Under the pieces are notes generated by a model. It saw nothing but the letters and a program-made list of their open reading frames with translations. It was not told the DNA's origin and ran no database searches. From Syngnathus acus (taxonomy: Eukaryota; Chordata; Actinopteri; Syngnathiformes; Syngnathidae), in the NCBI RefSeq assembly GCF_901709675.1, contig NC_051099.1, positions 620,001 through 684,000 of the forward strand: 64,000 nucleotides of DNA. The letters run 5' to 3'. Within the stretch, counting starts at the first letter, position 1. Each line of letters starts with the position of its first letter. The position numbers and the translations under genes were made by a program. Positions 23,523 through 35,600 of this stretch are shown here, piece after piece.

Positions 23523-26500
23523 ATCTTCTCACGAGTGTGCTGGAGCCCATCCCGGCTGAGTCATTTTTAATCCGGCGCACAAGGGGCAAACAGCTGACTT
23601 GTACCCAAATGACGTGTGAGCGAGCACACAGCCCCCCCACGGGATTTCATCACAACGCCATGCTTTCTTTTAATTCCATGAGCAGTTACCTTCTTTGCCG
23701 CAACTCAAATACAAATAGCGATACTGTAAATGTTTATATCCCCAGGAGACAAAAACCAATAGAGTCAAGTCATTATCAAAAGACATTCATTTAATGAGTT
23801 TGGAACTTCTGTTTACTTTGCAATAAAAGTAACAGTGGAGGGACAACAGAAACCCTGCTGGAAACTCTGCTGCTGCAGTGGGGAGAAACGGATACCACTG
23901 TGCATGCGCTCGGCAAAAAAAAAACAAAAAAACAATCCAAAATAAGACAAAGCAGACAACTTGCACACATTTTCATTTCAATTGAGGAACAACAACTAAT
24001 GGCAAGATTAGCTGACTATGAACACATATTGGAACACAGACGGCAATTTCATCGAGAGATGAATACGGGCGGGCCAAGAGATGTTTGCGTCTGGATCATG
24101 GAGTGACGCGACAGACAAACGCCAGCCGGAACATCCGCGTGGGCCACGCGAGAGCCACTCTACTTGTTGTCGTTGTAATAAAAGCCATACTTGCCATTAG
24201 CCCTGCAACATGTGGAGCAGCTAGCTCACGCACGGCATGAGGCAAATACAAGCCCCTAAAAAACACACCTAAAATTAGCTGACTTGAGGAAGACGACAAA
24301 ACTTGATATTCTTAATCCTGGATAAAAACATCTCATACACATGCTGCAAATCATCTTGCGAAGGATTTTAAATGGTCGTTTTTTTATAACATATTTTATA
24401 TAATATATATATACTAAATCTGCTGCCAAGATTTCAATGATCTGCTGTTCAATTGAATTCAAATATTTTGAACGTCACACACTTCTGGAGTATAATAAAT
24501 TGGGGATTTACTGGAAGGCTTCATATTTCTGTGTGTGAAGCACTCCTCATTTATTAGGATTATCGACATTCCACAAGAGATAAGAACCAAAGGCACAATG
24601 AGGTTCAGCGTCTTTAAATGCAGAATACATAATAAGATGTTGCTAATTTGATTTTGTGCTTGATCCTTGAATAATAACGATTGATGTCTCGAAATAATGT
24701 CCTTTTAAAAACACTCGACTTTGGCACCAACTTACGACAAAGATTCAGAAATTGGCGTCAGTGTTTCAGTTCCTGTTTTGGGGCGTATATTCATGAAGAA
24801 TACATCAAAAGAGACAACACCGCGGCAGATCGTCATTTGCATATTGACCTGCCCTGCCCGTAGCTAAATCTCTCTGACCCATGTGGCATGTATGTATGTA
24901 TGTATGTATATGTATGATGCCAATGCAGAATGACCAAGAGTAAAGCTTGCAGTCTGTCTTGAAGCGGAGGTGTAAATAGAGGCCAGCTTGGTGGCCATGA
25001 ACAGTGCCATCCGTGAGCGGGCAAAAACGTGCAACACAACCCAACTGACGAAACGCTTGCTGAACTATTGAATATAATAGAACCAAACGCAAATTATCCC
25101 AGATGATCTCAATTTTGAACCAAAATAAAACTATTACTTTGGGAAAATAACAATGTTGCCTATTTTCTGTCACGTTATATACTAACTAAATCAAAATGAA
25201 TGTATGTCAATTTAATAATAATAATGTCCCGTTTGTTCGTAAAGGAATTGTCAACATTTTTTATTCAATACGTTCATTAATCGACAACATAACAGATTCA
25301 GCGAGTATTAAAATAATCATTAGATGCAGCCCGAATCAATACAATAGTCTATCCTTAAATGATTCCATGGTAACAGCCTATTTAGCAATTGCTCCAGAAA
25401 AAAGCTGCTCCCCATCAGAAATATGTAAATAGTGACAGAATACTTGCGGGCTGGGCTCTGCATGTCCAATGACACAAATCAATTAAGCTCTCAGCATGGT
25501 TGACAATGCAATGAACAAACATCGCCACTGGTGATTGCTGGGGATTCTTTTTAACTCGTGTCTTTTGCAGTACAGTGCCACACTTTCATTTCTGTAGCGA
25601 AAAAAGTAGTCACATGCTGACAGTAACATTATTACTTCATCCTCAGAAACATGTCAAATTTGTCTGACAGTAAAAATTGAATTTTGAAATGATTTGCTGC
25701 TTAGGGCCATTGTTGTTTCACCTGTCCTATTTTACAACATACATTTAAGACATGTTTTCTAATTTCATTTCAGTTCACTTCTTTAGATAATGTCTGGCTA
25801 TATTCTTTATATTGTTGTGAGTGTGCTTGTCATCTATTGGAGGTTAAAATTGCAGAAGAATGAGCATGCTTCAAAGCTGACAATAAAGAATATAAAATCA
25901 ATATTTCTTTTAGTTCAAAGGACTAGCAGGTCAAAGTCAATCTGGGACTTTTAAACTTTCACTCACAACATTCCAAATCATAACCAGACAGTGTTTACGC
26001 AAGTAGTCTAGTCTACCACTCCCTGACTTGGGCTCATCCAAGTCAATCAAACAAGGTTAAGACGAATGAGGAGTATCCTATACATGGTTATCAATCAAAT
26101 CCATCCGAGGTGATATCAAGTGGTAAGTAAGCTCCCCAAAGACGGAACATTTTCTTTTAGTCCGGCAGCTTAAAAGTAAGCATTGAATAGTAGTTTCATA
26201 ATGTTCAAAAACTGGAAACTAAGCATACATTTACAACGGTATGTTGAATGGCAACAAAGACAGGATGTATAAGAAGAAAAAAAAAAACACCAAACATCTA
26301 CAGCAATTCCGTGTTGTTTCTTGAGTTTTCAGTGTAGAATATTTTTGGGGCAAATTAATGTTGAACATATAGCAATGGAAAGAGAAACACGGTCTAAATT
26401 AAATACTATTAGCTAGTGTCTATTGTCACTGGTTAGTATTTATTTTATATCAACAATTGCAAGTTTTCCTGTGACAAAAGCGTCCCAGCATTACTTTGGC

Positions 26501-26824
26501 GTTTCGGTTAATATATATTTTAATTATTTTGAAATGTAAAGGATCGAATGCGTTAAACCAAACGCGGTGAAGACAAAAGGTTGAAATGCACAGCAATGAC
26601 TCGTTTGCGATCTGTTCTACTGTTTCATTTGTGAGCGACAAATGCATAGAAAAACAAACGAAAAACGAAGAAGCCCGTCGAGAACATATGTTGCATCAAC
26701 AACAATAAAAAGCGTCGAAAATACATCTGACGTGCATTGGCCAGAAAAATCGCCGACACATAAATCCAGACGGAGGGGGGAAAAAAAGGAAAAAAATCCA
26801 CTGGTCTGTCCCTCCAGCACAAGA

Positions 26825-26935
26825 ATACGTATTCCCTCCTTTCCCTCTTTTCTTCCTCCCCTCCTCTACTTCCCCCTCCCTCCCTCTCTCCCTTCCTTCC
26901 TTCCTCCCTCCCTCTCTTCCCCTGGCCTGGCTGCC
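26825..26935. repeat. polypyrimidine (CCTT/CCTC) tract
   Basis: More than 100 bases of almost pure C/T with mirror-like CCCT/TTCC units. It lies just inside the first intron next to the presumed pknox2 promoter, and such tracts can form triplex (H-DNA). Confidence 0.8.
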
Positions 26936-27021
26936 TGACTGAGTCCATGAACAATGTCCTGCCTTTTGTAAAGAAGGGGGGGAATGGGGGGGAAAGGGCC
27001 GCTGAAATGTAAAGCCCGGCA

Positions 27022-27053
27022 GCAGCAGCAGCAGCAGCGGCGGCGGCGGCAGC
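27022..27053. repeat. (CAG)n(CGG)n triplet repeat near the pknox2 first exon
   Basis: About six CAG units followed by four CGG units. On minus it opens a poly-alanine frame that I regard as non-coding because it lacks family resemblance and sits in the first intron. Confidence 0.85.
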
Positions 27054-27090
27054 TCCCAAGCAGTGACATTGAAAATGAATGACAGCTTAC

Positions 27091-27200
27091 CTGCATGCCA
27101 ATCTTCATCAGACTGACACAGGCTTGACAGCACAGCCTATACTCCTCCACGCAGCAAGTGACGTCACAGTTAGCAAGCCCCTCCCACCTACTGCTATGTC
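27091..27200 (-). other. pknox2: probable first (non-coding) exon of pknox2
   Basis: On minus a strong donor, GCATGCAG|GTAAGC, ends an exon at 27091. Upstream sequence is GC-rich with Sp1-like boxes (ccctccca, ggagcggagcgg). The 5' end of the exon is a guess. It lies head-to-head with tmem218 about 1.5 kb away, as expected for PKNOX2/TMEM218. Confidence 0.45.
27159..27166. promoter_or_regulatory. palindromic CRE (TGACGTCA)
   Basis: A perfect full-site cAMP response element, TGACGTCA, within the probable pknox2 first exon or core promoter. CREB/ATF binding is an inference from the motif and its position. Confidence 0.55.
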
Positions 27201-27249
27201 TCCGCTCCGCTCCGCTCCCCCATTTTCTCAGCAGCACATAACAGTCGCG

Positions 27250-28669
27250 CTGATGCCTTCAAGCGTCCATCGGAAAAACGCCTTTACTTGGTGGACTCCG
27301 TGGAAAAAAACAATTGAGAAGCCTTATGCTGCACAATGATATCAAACGTGTTGTGTTCAGCAGGTAAACGCTTTGAGCAAATACTCCGTTCTCCTAGTTT
27401 GTTTATCGTAATAACAATAATAATAATACGATATAATCGGAACAGTGTTTGTGAGGCAGACGTAATGAATATTAAATATTCATTGTGTAAAATTTGACAC
27501 AGCAGTTACTCATTCATGCACGTTTTAGAATTTTACACTCATGCATCATCTCATCTCATACTAATTTGTTTCAGACGGTAAAATATATAGTTTCCAGGTC
27601 CAAGACAATGTCCCCCTCCCCCCCCCCCCCCCCTTAAAATAATTTGTTACGCTAATAATACGACAATTATTTGATTTATAAAATGATTCTTTCATTTTGT
27701 TGCAAACATGAAAACAATGCACAACTGATATGGTCATGTAGAATGATAGAGTAGAACAAAATGAACAATGGCGACAAATCGTAGTGAGAAAAACAAGACA
27801 ATAATTTCATATACATGTTCGAAAAGGGGTGGGAGTAACAACTCGCTTTTCTTCCAATTAATTCAAAAGCAAACTATGGTCAGTTTGCCCAAAACCACAT
27901 TTTGGAGGTTGATCAGGCCCGCCCCCTGCTGGCTCCCTTCAACGACTACATGTCTTGAGTTCGACATGAATTAGAACACTGCACTGTACTTTAGTGTACT
28001 GTAATGTACTTGGAACATGCAGCACGAGTTTGGACGAGAGTTAAACAAATCTACAAATGCGTAATAAGAGTGCAGTGACGTCTTTGTGTTGTCATCCCAA
28101 GTCATTTTGTTACCGACTTTATTTTACATATCTCACGTGCACCCGCCCGCCCGCCGCTTTAGATGCTGCGACACGTTTAGTTCACCGATTGCAACAGAAT
28201 ACGTACCGGACAAACAAAATGGAAGACCTCGGAGTTTAACCTTTGATGACTGTGGAAACAAGACCCCCAAACACAGAAGCTGATATTTCTCCAATCCCCA
28301 CGAGGCCCGGGTGTTTCAGCAACAACGAATTCGATAGGCTAGGCAGGATTTCAGAGAACCAATTACATTTGAGTTTGCTGTTACTAAGAAGCATTAGAGT
28401 GACGATCGGACGCGTTGGACGCGAGTTCAAATTGAGATACACGAATGTATTTTGGTTGAGACTTAATTACTGGACGCAATAACATGAACAAGGCACATTT
28501 GCGTAATCAAGACAGCACACTGGAAAGTATCGGAATGCTAATGTACAGTCGCCACTGTTATGCAAAGCCCAATATTTGCGTAAAGGCTAGCAGGCTCAGC
28601 TAACAGTTGCAATAGCACCGTAACAACGTTTCATAGTCAAGACGGATTTGGCCGACAAACCGTCATCAA
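27250..28669. other. pknox2-tmem218 head-to-head intergenic region
   Basis: Divergent promoter interval of about 1.4 kb. It holds a poly-C run at about 27612-27633 and no supported gene. Short open frames on plus near 28057-28482 have no family resemblance. Confidence 0.55.
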
Positions 28670-30542
28670 ATGGCTACTACAGTCTTGGGAGTCGGCACAG
28701 GCGTTTTGGTCATCACTGCTGTTTGGATCGTGACTTTTGTGCTATGGTTGTTTCTGCTGAGGGCATCAGGATCATCAAAGTGAGTGATTGCAGAAAGACG
28801 TCACACTCACAAATCTTGCGCGTTTATAAACGAATGAGCCAAGATAATCCAAGATTTGGGCGCAGGTGCAATTCCGTCTGTGTTCTCAACCAAAGGAAAG
28901 ATAAAGAAGTCAACTTGCGCCACTCTTGACGTATGTTCCACGGGTATCTCCCTCGTGTTGCGTGTAAACAAGTTAGTGTGACGCGACCGGGTTACGACAA
29001 TCTGCCTTTTACTTTTCGATTTCATCTTGTTTACCAATGGGAACAATACAGGTGGGAGGTCGTGTCAAGATCATAATCAGTAATAGATGAACGAAATATA
29101 CTCCCATAACGCTTTTAGTGGTTCGTTCGTTCGATAAGCGGCTTCCAAACTAAAGCAACATGGATAGTCCAGTTCCCTGGGTTGGTCAAGGCATGTTCAT
29201 AGTTGCAGCTGTTCTAATCGTGACTCTCCTGCTTGGGTTTACACTGCAAAGAGCTACTGGATCACTCTTGTGAGAGAGAGCAGCATCAATCAATACACAC
29301 TCAATACAAAAGGATAAGGAAAAACTACATTTGACAAAGTAGTACGAACCAATACACGTTTTTATCTTATTGGGTAAAATGGCTTTGTATCATCAATCAC
29401 AGGACCTCTCTTAAAGATGTGCCCTTTTATTTCATTATTGCTTAGTCGGATTGAAAAAATCCAAAACATCTCATGCTCATATGCAAATTGACATGACTTT
29501 GATTTGTTGTCTTCACTGTATGAAATGTATGTGTGTACTTTTTATTGATTTATTCCCCCCTCCCCAGGCTAGGAGTTATTCCGGTCTTCCTCTTGGCTCT
29601 CATCATTACCCTGGCACTAGTGTTTTTCCCTCGAAGCCCAACAACCCCATCTGCCTTCAAAGAGAAAGAAGTATACGTTGCTTTTAAATCACATTTTCTG
29701 ATTACTCATTGTGATGGATAGATGGATGGATGGATGGATAATAATAAAGAAGTATTTATTTGATTGTCCATTTCTAATGAAGATGCCATGCCATATATGC
29801 CACCATTGCTAAAGAAGTATCACAATGGCTCATTCATTTTTGGAGCACAGATTTCAATCATCTCTCATACTTCAATATATTCAATTCAATCATCCAAATT
29901 ATATATTCAATATATTATTGGCAGAGGGGCAGTTATCTGAGCCTGTGGTAAATTGTTCAAAAAAAGTAAAGGGGGGATCACAGTACTAATTAATTCCCAT
30001 CCCAAGGGTAGTTGACCGGGCCAATTTCTTCTTTATGACATCCGCCTGCCTCGCTGCCTGTCTCCCACACACTCACAATCTATGAATAATGTCCCACACT
30101 TTGGCTTCCAACTTGCTGGCTATTGGCAAATTAAAAGGTGAGAAACATTCAATGCCGCAAGCCCACCTACCTTATTTATAAACGCACACTCACATGCATG
30201 TTGTGTCATTCCAACATCTAACCTGGAAATGATCTCGCAAGAGGCTTCCTGTGCTTGTGACATATGGATACAGAAGTATTGGGGCACCACCACAATGGAT
30301 CTGAAATGAGAGAAACAGGATGTTAATGTCAATGACAGTCTTTTCAAATGATTTGCTTCTGTCTAATCTATATACAATAAAAAAAAGGATTTTTTTTCCC
30401 TCCACAGATAGTGGACACTTTGTTCATCGCTCGCTACGTGCTGCTGGCTTTAGCGAGTGTGATCTTTCTCTGCGGGCTGTTCATGCTGCTCCCCTTTCAT
30501 TTCTTGGAGCCTGTCTACGCTAAAGCTTTGAGAACACACTAG
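28670..30542 (+). CDS. tmem218: transmembrane protein 218 (ciliary transition-zone protein), 3 exons
   Basis: Exons 28670-28779, 29568-29670, 30408-30542 (348 nt, 115 aa, the same length as human TMEM218). TMEM218 is a small three-span membrane protein of the ciliary transition zone, linked to Joubert/Meckel-type ciliopathy in humans. Visible features: N-terminus MATTVLGVGTGVLVITAVW with TM1 and the RASGSS motif; exon 2 with TM2 (LGVIPVFLLALIITLALVFF) and PRSPTTPSAF; exon 3 with IVDTLFIARYVLLA, TM3 and the C-terminus FLEPVYAKAL. Junction phases are 2 and 0. A second, phase-equivalent first exon lies at 29160 (separate entry). The start context at 28670 is weak at -3 (C) with G at +4. Confidence 0.93.
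29160..29269 (+). CDS. tmem218: alternative duplicated first coding exon of tmem218
   Basis: An ATG at 29160 opens 110 nt, exactly the length of the canonical first exon, ending TT|GTGAGA so that the TTG leucine codon is completed by exon 2 at 29568. The encoded peptide (MDSPVPWVGQGMFIVAAVLI, then ...QRATGSL) aligns without gaps to canonical exon 1: shared V.W/GVG.G, A.V, IVT and RA.GS, about 16 of 37 identical. The Kozak context is good (A at -3, G at +4). Both exons cannot be joined to each other usefully, so this looks like a mutually exclusive alternative first exon giving another 115 aa isoform. No independent evidence of transcription is available. Confidence 0.7.
29716..29740. repeat. 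(GATG)n tetranucleotide repeat
   Basis: Short GATG repeat in tmem218 intron 2. Confidence 0.8.
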
Positions 30543-30829
30543 AAGAATTGGCACTGCATCACAATGCCGCCGATGTCAACGACCAAAAAAAGAAGAGAAG
30601 CCAGCAAGAGGCCCACTTTATCTGAATCACAGACTGTGGAACCCAAATAAGTGAAGAAACTTTCCCAGGGCCAACTTCTCATTGGTTGGAGAGTGGCTTT
30701 TGCATCAACATTTGTTATTTTCTAAAAGCCACTCGATAGACACCGTCGTAATGCCTTCACTGTCAATTTGGATCATTCCAATGTTCTCATGCTATGTATA
30801 ATCGAGCAGATGCTTCTGGTGAGTTTCTC

Positions 30830-30835
30830 AATAAA
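30830..30835 (+). other. tmem218: poly(A) signal of tmem218
   Basis: AATAAA about 290 bp after the tmem218 stop, followed within 20 bp by a T/C-rich and GTTTTG stretch, a good cleavage context. Confidence 0.65.
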
Positions 30836-31639
30836 ACGCTCGCCCTCTTCCTGTTTTGAAGCCTGAGGAGACGTGGACTGGAATTCCAACCAACCAGTCG
30901 AATAAAAAGGACTCCAAAGCAATCCTATTAGTTCCGGCCCACATCTCTATCCATCTCTATACTGTGTGCAAAACTATGCAGAAATCTGGAACTTCTGACC
31001 TGGATAGGCTTTTTGTTTGGCTACATGCTTACCAGAAAACATCAGAGAAACCAACAAGAATAAATGTTGATGTCTTGAAGACTGTAATCCCTAAAGACCT
31101 GCTTTCCAATATCCAACAGTATCCAACAGTATCCATCCCTTGGCTGCCATTTTTGTTCTCACCTCTGTAATCCTACCATATGGTAGACCTTTTTTGCTTT
31201 CCCCATTTTCATTTTTGCATCTGAGGAGTGGGAAAATGAGCAGAACAAAGCAAGTGGGGGGTTTGAGGGATCATTGGAAAGCAAGTCTTTGTGCCACGGC
31301 CAGCTGGACGTATAAAGAGACGTGGGCGGGAACATCGGAGAAAGTGAGAGCGACGCAAGACCAAAAGCTGGAGAGTGTGACGTTTGGAAAGTGCAAAGGG
31401 GATGGTGCTGCGCTCTGCAGTCGATTGTGCATTCAGATGCACTCAAGCACAACTTCTCGTTCTCAGCCATGTTGCCCTTGAATTGCGCTACGGACGCTAC
31501 CGAAATTCATTCATGTTTGGGGAGGACACAAATGTTTGTGCACTTATCCCAGAAGAATGACTCTCAGTTCATGTTCAATCAACCAGATAGCAATGTTTAC
31601 CACTTTCCAGCATGAGCTTGAAATGGCTTCTTTTTTCTG

Positions 31640-31666
31640 GGACGGACGGACGGACGGACGGACGGA
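31640..31666. repeat. (GGAC)n tetranucleotide repeat
   Basis: Six or so GGAC/CGGA units. Confidence 0.85.
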
Positions 31667-31783
31667 GGTGTTGGTGCCGGGGCGCCTCCCCTCCCAACAT
31701 CTTCCCCCTCTTTTCCATTTCCCAAGCAAAAAGGGCCCAATGAGGAGGATGAATGGGAGCCAGAGAGTGAGCTAAAGGCTCCC

Positions 31784-31831
31784 CAGGCAGGCAGGCAGGC
31801 AGGCAGGCAGGTAGGCAGGCAGGCAGGCAGG
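31784..31831. repeat. (CAGG)n tetranucleotide repeat
   Basis: About eleven CAGG/GGCA units with one interruption (gtagg). Confidence 0.9.
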
Positions 31832-32622
31832 GTTATGGATTATCACGTTAAACGTATCCAGTGGGTTGGAATTTTGTAATTCGCTCTGCATGCGTGTGGC
31901 ACCTCCAACCAATGTGGCTTTTTGGATTCAATATGAATGTCAGCGTGTGGCTACTTTATGTATCTTGGCTCTCTACTTGGGCTGAGTACTCACACAGGTG
32001 CAAATGCCAAGATCTGTGCTCAACACAACTGGAGCAGAAGAAGCCAAAGGTGCATTTGCGCAATTCTCTGGGATCTCGGCACACAGCTACCAGGAGCAGG
32101 CCACACCACAGAAAAGGTGAGCTCGTCAATTTTCACTCATATTTGGACTTCACTTGTTTGATCATCTGTCAGAACTTGAATTATAATTTGTGCTGTGTTG
32201 CTGCTTTCTTCATTGTTTTTCTAGGACATTGGTTTTTTATTTTTCAGGCTTTTATTTTGGAAACTGCCTTTATCTTTTCTTATATTTTCAAATGACTTGT
32301 TCAATAACAGGCATTATTTTTAAGAGGACATTTTTGTAATTTAACATCAGAGGTGGAACGGATGCGTGTGAAAACCAGAATGACGAATATTACTTTTTCA
32401 AATACTTTTCAGAGTACTTTTATTTTGAAAACAAATTGGATCCGAACGAAATGTCTCGGTTCAAATCGTGGGAAATCCAAAGCTTCGGCGTTTATGTTTT
32501 GAGTCTTTTATTTTGAAATTTGCCTTGGCAACGCGTTGGTTTAGTGCTGCCGTTTTCCAGTGTATCTATCCAAAAATAGACAATGTTGGCGGAGTCTGGC
32601 TTCACTTGGCCTGACCGCAGTG

Positions 32623-35600
32623 ATGTCCAGAGGTGATTTCACGCTGCTCTACGTGATAACGGCGGCACTTCTTTTGCCAGGTAAATTACAACCAATACAA
32701 TTAAATTGGCAATACAATTGTGCGCGTTTTCACTTGCGTGGCTATCGGCCGGACCTTTTGAGAAAAAGGGAAAAGTTGGTTTTCTGTGAACATGGATTTT
32801 GAGAAAAAGAGAAAAGTTTTGGGATTTTCTCTGTTATTTTGCATAACATCAATGTATCATGATGATTTGAATTTCCTTTTTGTGTGGCAGGCACTACGAC
32901 AATGTGGCTTGGTAGGCTATTGTTATCGGTTATTTGAGGCATTTCCGCTTTTCACACATGAAGGACGGCTCGGCTCCTTAGTTGGGCAGTCGCTGTTGAA
33001 TAACATGATCTGTTTTGTATTTAGTTGCAGAATGAAGTCATTTGGAATGTCTGAAATACAATGAAACCTGTCCAAAGTTCAAAAATCCAGTATCTATTTT
33101 TTGTCAATTTCACCAATTTACAGGAGCTGCAAAATCCATCAAGGTGTGTACCTTCTTTGATTGTTGCGAGTATGCTGTTGATCAGGGGGTTCCCGGGTTC
33201 TTAAGTTATTCCCGAGTTTCCGCTCCTATCAGGAAGCTGGTCAGACCCCCCCCCGTTTCCTCGGATGTGGTCATCCAATGCTGCAGGAAGTTCAAACAAT
33301 AGCATTCATGTTCTACACCCTCCGAACATTGTTTGGGCAATATAGCTGAAAAATCTATCCCCATATAAGAATGTCAGAACTTGTTTTAACAGGCGCCAGA
33401 GTTTGTGCGGACGACGTGCCACCCCGTATCGTGCACCACCCCTCTGATGTTGTGGTGAAATTTGGAAAACCCGCCACGTTCTCCTGCCGGGGAGATGGCA
33501 ACCCGTCGCCGAGCATCGAGTGGCTGCACAACGGCCAGCCTCTCCAGATCTCCAAAGGAGATGGCCGAGCGCAGCCCATGGTTTTGTCAGATGATAGGCT
33601 CTTCTTCCTGAGTGTTGCTGGCAAATCCCATGAAGGTATCTACACGTGCGTGGCTAGGAACAGTGCAGGAACAGCCATTAGCCACAATGCGTCCTTGCAC
33701 ATTGCAGGTAAGACAAACTTTGTTTTAAAACCAAATGTTGCAACATTAAAAACACACGATTGAAGACCTTTGTTCAAGAGTCTCTAATTGGCCAGTTGTC
33801 CCAGAGTCTCTGATTGGCCAGTTCTTTGAAAAGGTTATGTTATTCATTCTCACCCATTTTTTGGTAGCACTACAGGAGGCCTTCACCGTGCAGCCCAGTG
33901 ACGTGGAGGTGGCAGAGGGGGAGGTGGCTGTTTTCAACTGCGCCCCCCCAGTGGGACACCCAGAACCTAACATTATGTGGACAAGAGATGGCTTGCCAAT
34001 CAACTACACTGATTTCCACTACACTGTAAGATAAAGTCTTTGCCTCTTCCTTAGCTTCAAATCAAGAGATTAGTCATGTGCAAAAGTCCACTATTAGCCT
34101 TTTTTTTCCATCTTTGCTGTTGTCATTTGAGATCCTAAAACAAAACAAAAAAACCCAGATCCGATACAATTGACCGAGTGTGTGTGTGTGTTCTACAGGA
34201 GCTGAATGGAAAGCTTATCGTCGCTCCTGCAGAGAAGAACCACTCCGGTGCCTATGTGTGCGTGGCCAGCAACACTATGGGGGTGCGCGAGAGCAGAGCA
34301 GCTCGACTTACTGTGCTCGGTCGGTTAGAGATTTCCAGATTTTGCATTTGAACAGCATTTTGAACGGAATGTCATGATTCCAAGTGGAATGTAACACATT
34401 TCCTTTTTTTGGACTGTAGCAAAACCCATTTTAGTGGTCAAGCCAGAAAATGTCTCGGTGAGAGTGGGAGAGTCTGCCCAGTTCTACTGTCAGGCAAAGG
34501 GGGACCCTCCGCCTGCCGTGGTCTGGAGCAGAGACCAGGGGCCGCTTCCCAATGGAAGGTAGTATTGCTTTTCATCCATTCAAAGTCAGATTTTTATTTT
34601 AAGATGAATTCACACGTGTTCTTTCAGTTTGGCTTTTGTTAGCTGCTCACAAAAAGTCCAATTTGTGTCCAGATATCTTATGAATCCAGACCAGACGCTT
34701 CAGATCCATTACGTGAGCAGCCAAGATGCTGGCAAGTACATTTGCACTGCAATCAATCATGTTGGTGTGGTCAGCGCCACTGCACAGCTGCTGGTTGAAG
34801 GTATGCTGCCACTATCATTGAACGGTTTTCATGTGTGACAATGACAATAAAGATCGATTCTATATTCTATTCTAAATCCCGCATATATGACGTTCCCTAG
34901 TAATGAGTTCCATTTAAGAAGGAGTCATTCAATGACTAATTTCATTTTGATTTGCCTGCTTGTAACTCAAAGCACAACTTGAGCATATTTGTTTTTGCTG
35001 TAGCTGCCGCCAGCACTAAACAGAAAGATCTCCATATAGAAGTGTCTGCCCTGCGACTGGCTCTGGAAAATGTCACCATGGTAGCCCCGGGCTCCAACAT
35101 CGCTCAAGTGCAATGGAAGGTATTTGTTTCACAGATGCGGCTGCTCATCTTGACATCTTGATTCATTCCCTCGTTGTCGTCGTTGTCGTGTGACTTGATC
35201 GTTCAGCTCCAGTCAGCACCTAGTCATTACCTGGACGGCTTTGAAGTACTCTACCGTTCCCTTCTACCTGCCGGCTCAGACTGGCTTGCAAAAAAGGTGA
35301 CGGCGGCAAACTTTCACACACACGTCGGCCCATTAAGGAGAGGCTATAAATACGAGTTTAAGGTTCGTCCTTACGGCAGCGGTTTATACGGCCGGGAGAG
35401 TAACACCCGGCTCCTGAGAGTTCCGGAGACACGTGAGCGATCCATGGTTCAATCGTCGTCCGCTTGTAATTTCCAAACCTTCAATGGAATCCTTTCTCTT
35501 GCAGTTCCCAGTGCAGCCCCACTGGCTGTGTCCATAACTATTAACCACGATGGCAATAGCTCTATCCACCTGAACTGGGAACCTCCTCCATCTGAAACTC

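Larger units (their letters stand above)
13145..27090. other. long 5' intron region of pknox2
   Basis: Fourteen kilobases with no protein-coding gene I can support. It contains two candidate non-coding pknox2 exons (16472-16570, 19729-19815), several microsatellites, homopolymer runs (15338-15354, 15924-15944, about 21197-21217) and AT-rich homeodomain-site-like stretches that may be enhancers. Large, regulation-rich introns are typical of developmental transcription factor genes. Confidence 0.6.
30860..32622. other. tmem218-robo4 intergenic region
   Basis: No supported gene. Contains (GGAC)n at 31640-31666 and (CAGG)n at 31784-31831. In human this interval lies between ROBO4 and TMEM218 and carries HEPACAM, CCDC15 and SLC37A2; none is visible here. 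The robo4 promoter and 5' UTR must lie at the right end. Confidence 0.55.

Noticed and set aside
26625-27059. Minus-strand open frame with a poly-alanine stretch near the pknox2 promoter
   Set aside because: Created by CAG/CGG triplets and a polypyrimidine tract; no domain, and it lies across a likely first-exon donor.
31784-31831. Regularly spaced short repeats that might suggest a CRISPR array
   Set aside because: Pure tetranucleotide microsatellite without spacers, in a vertebrate genome.
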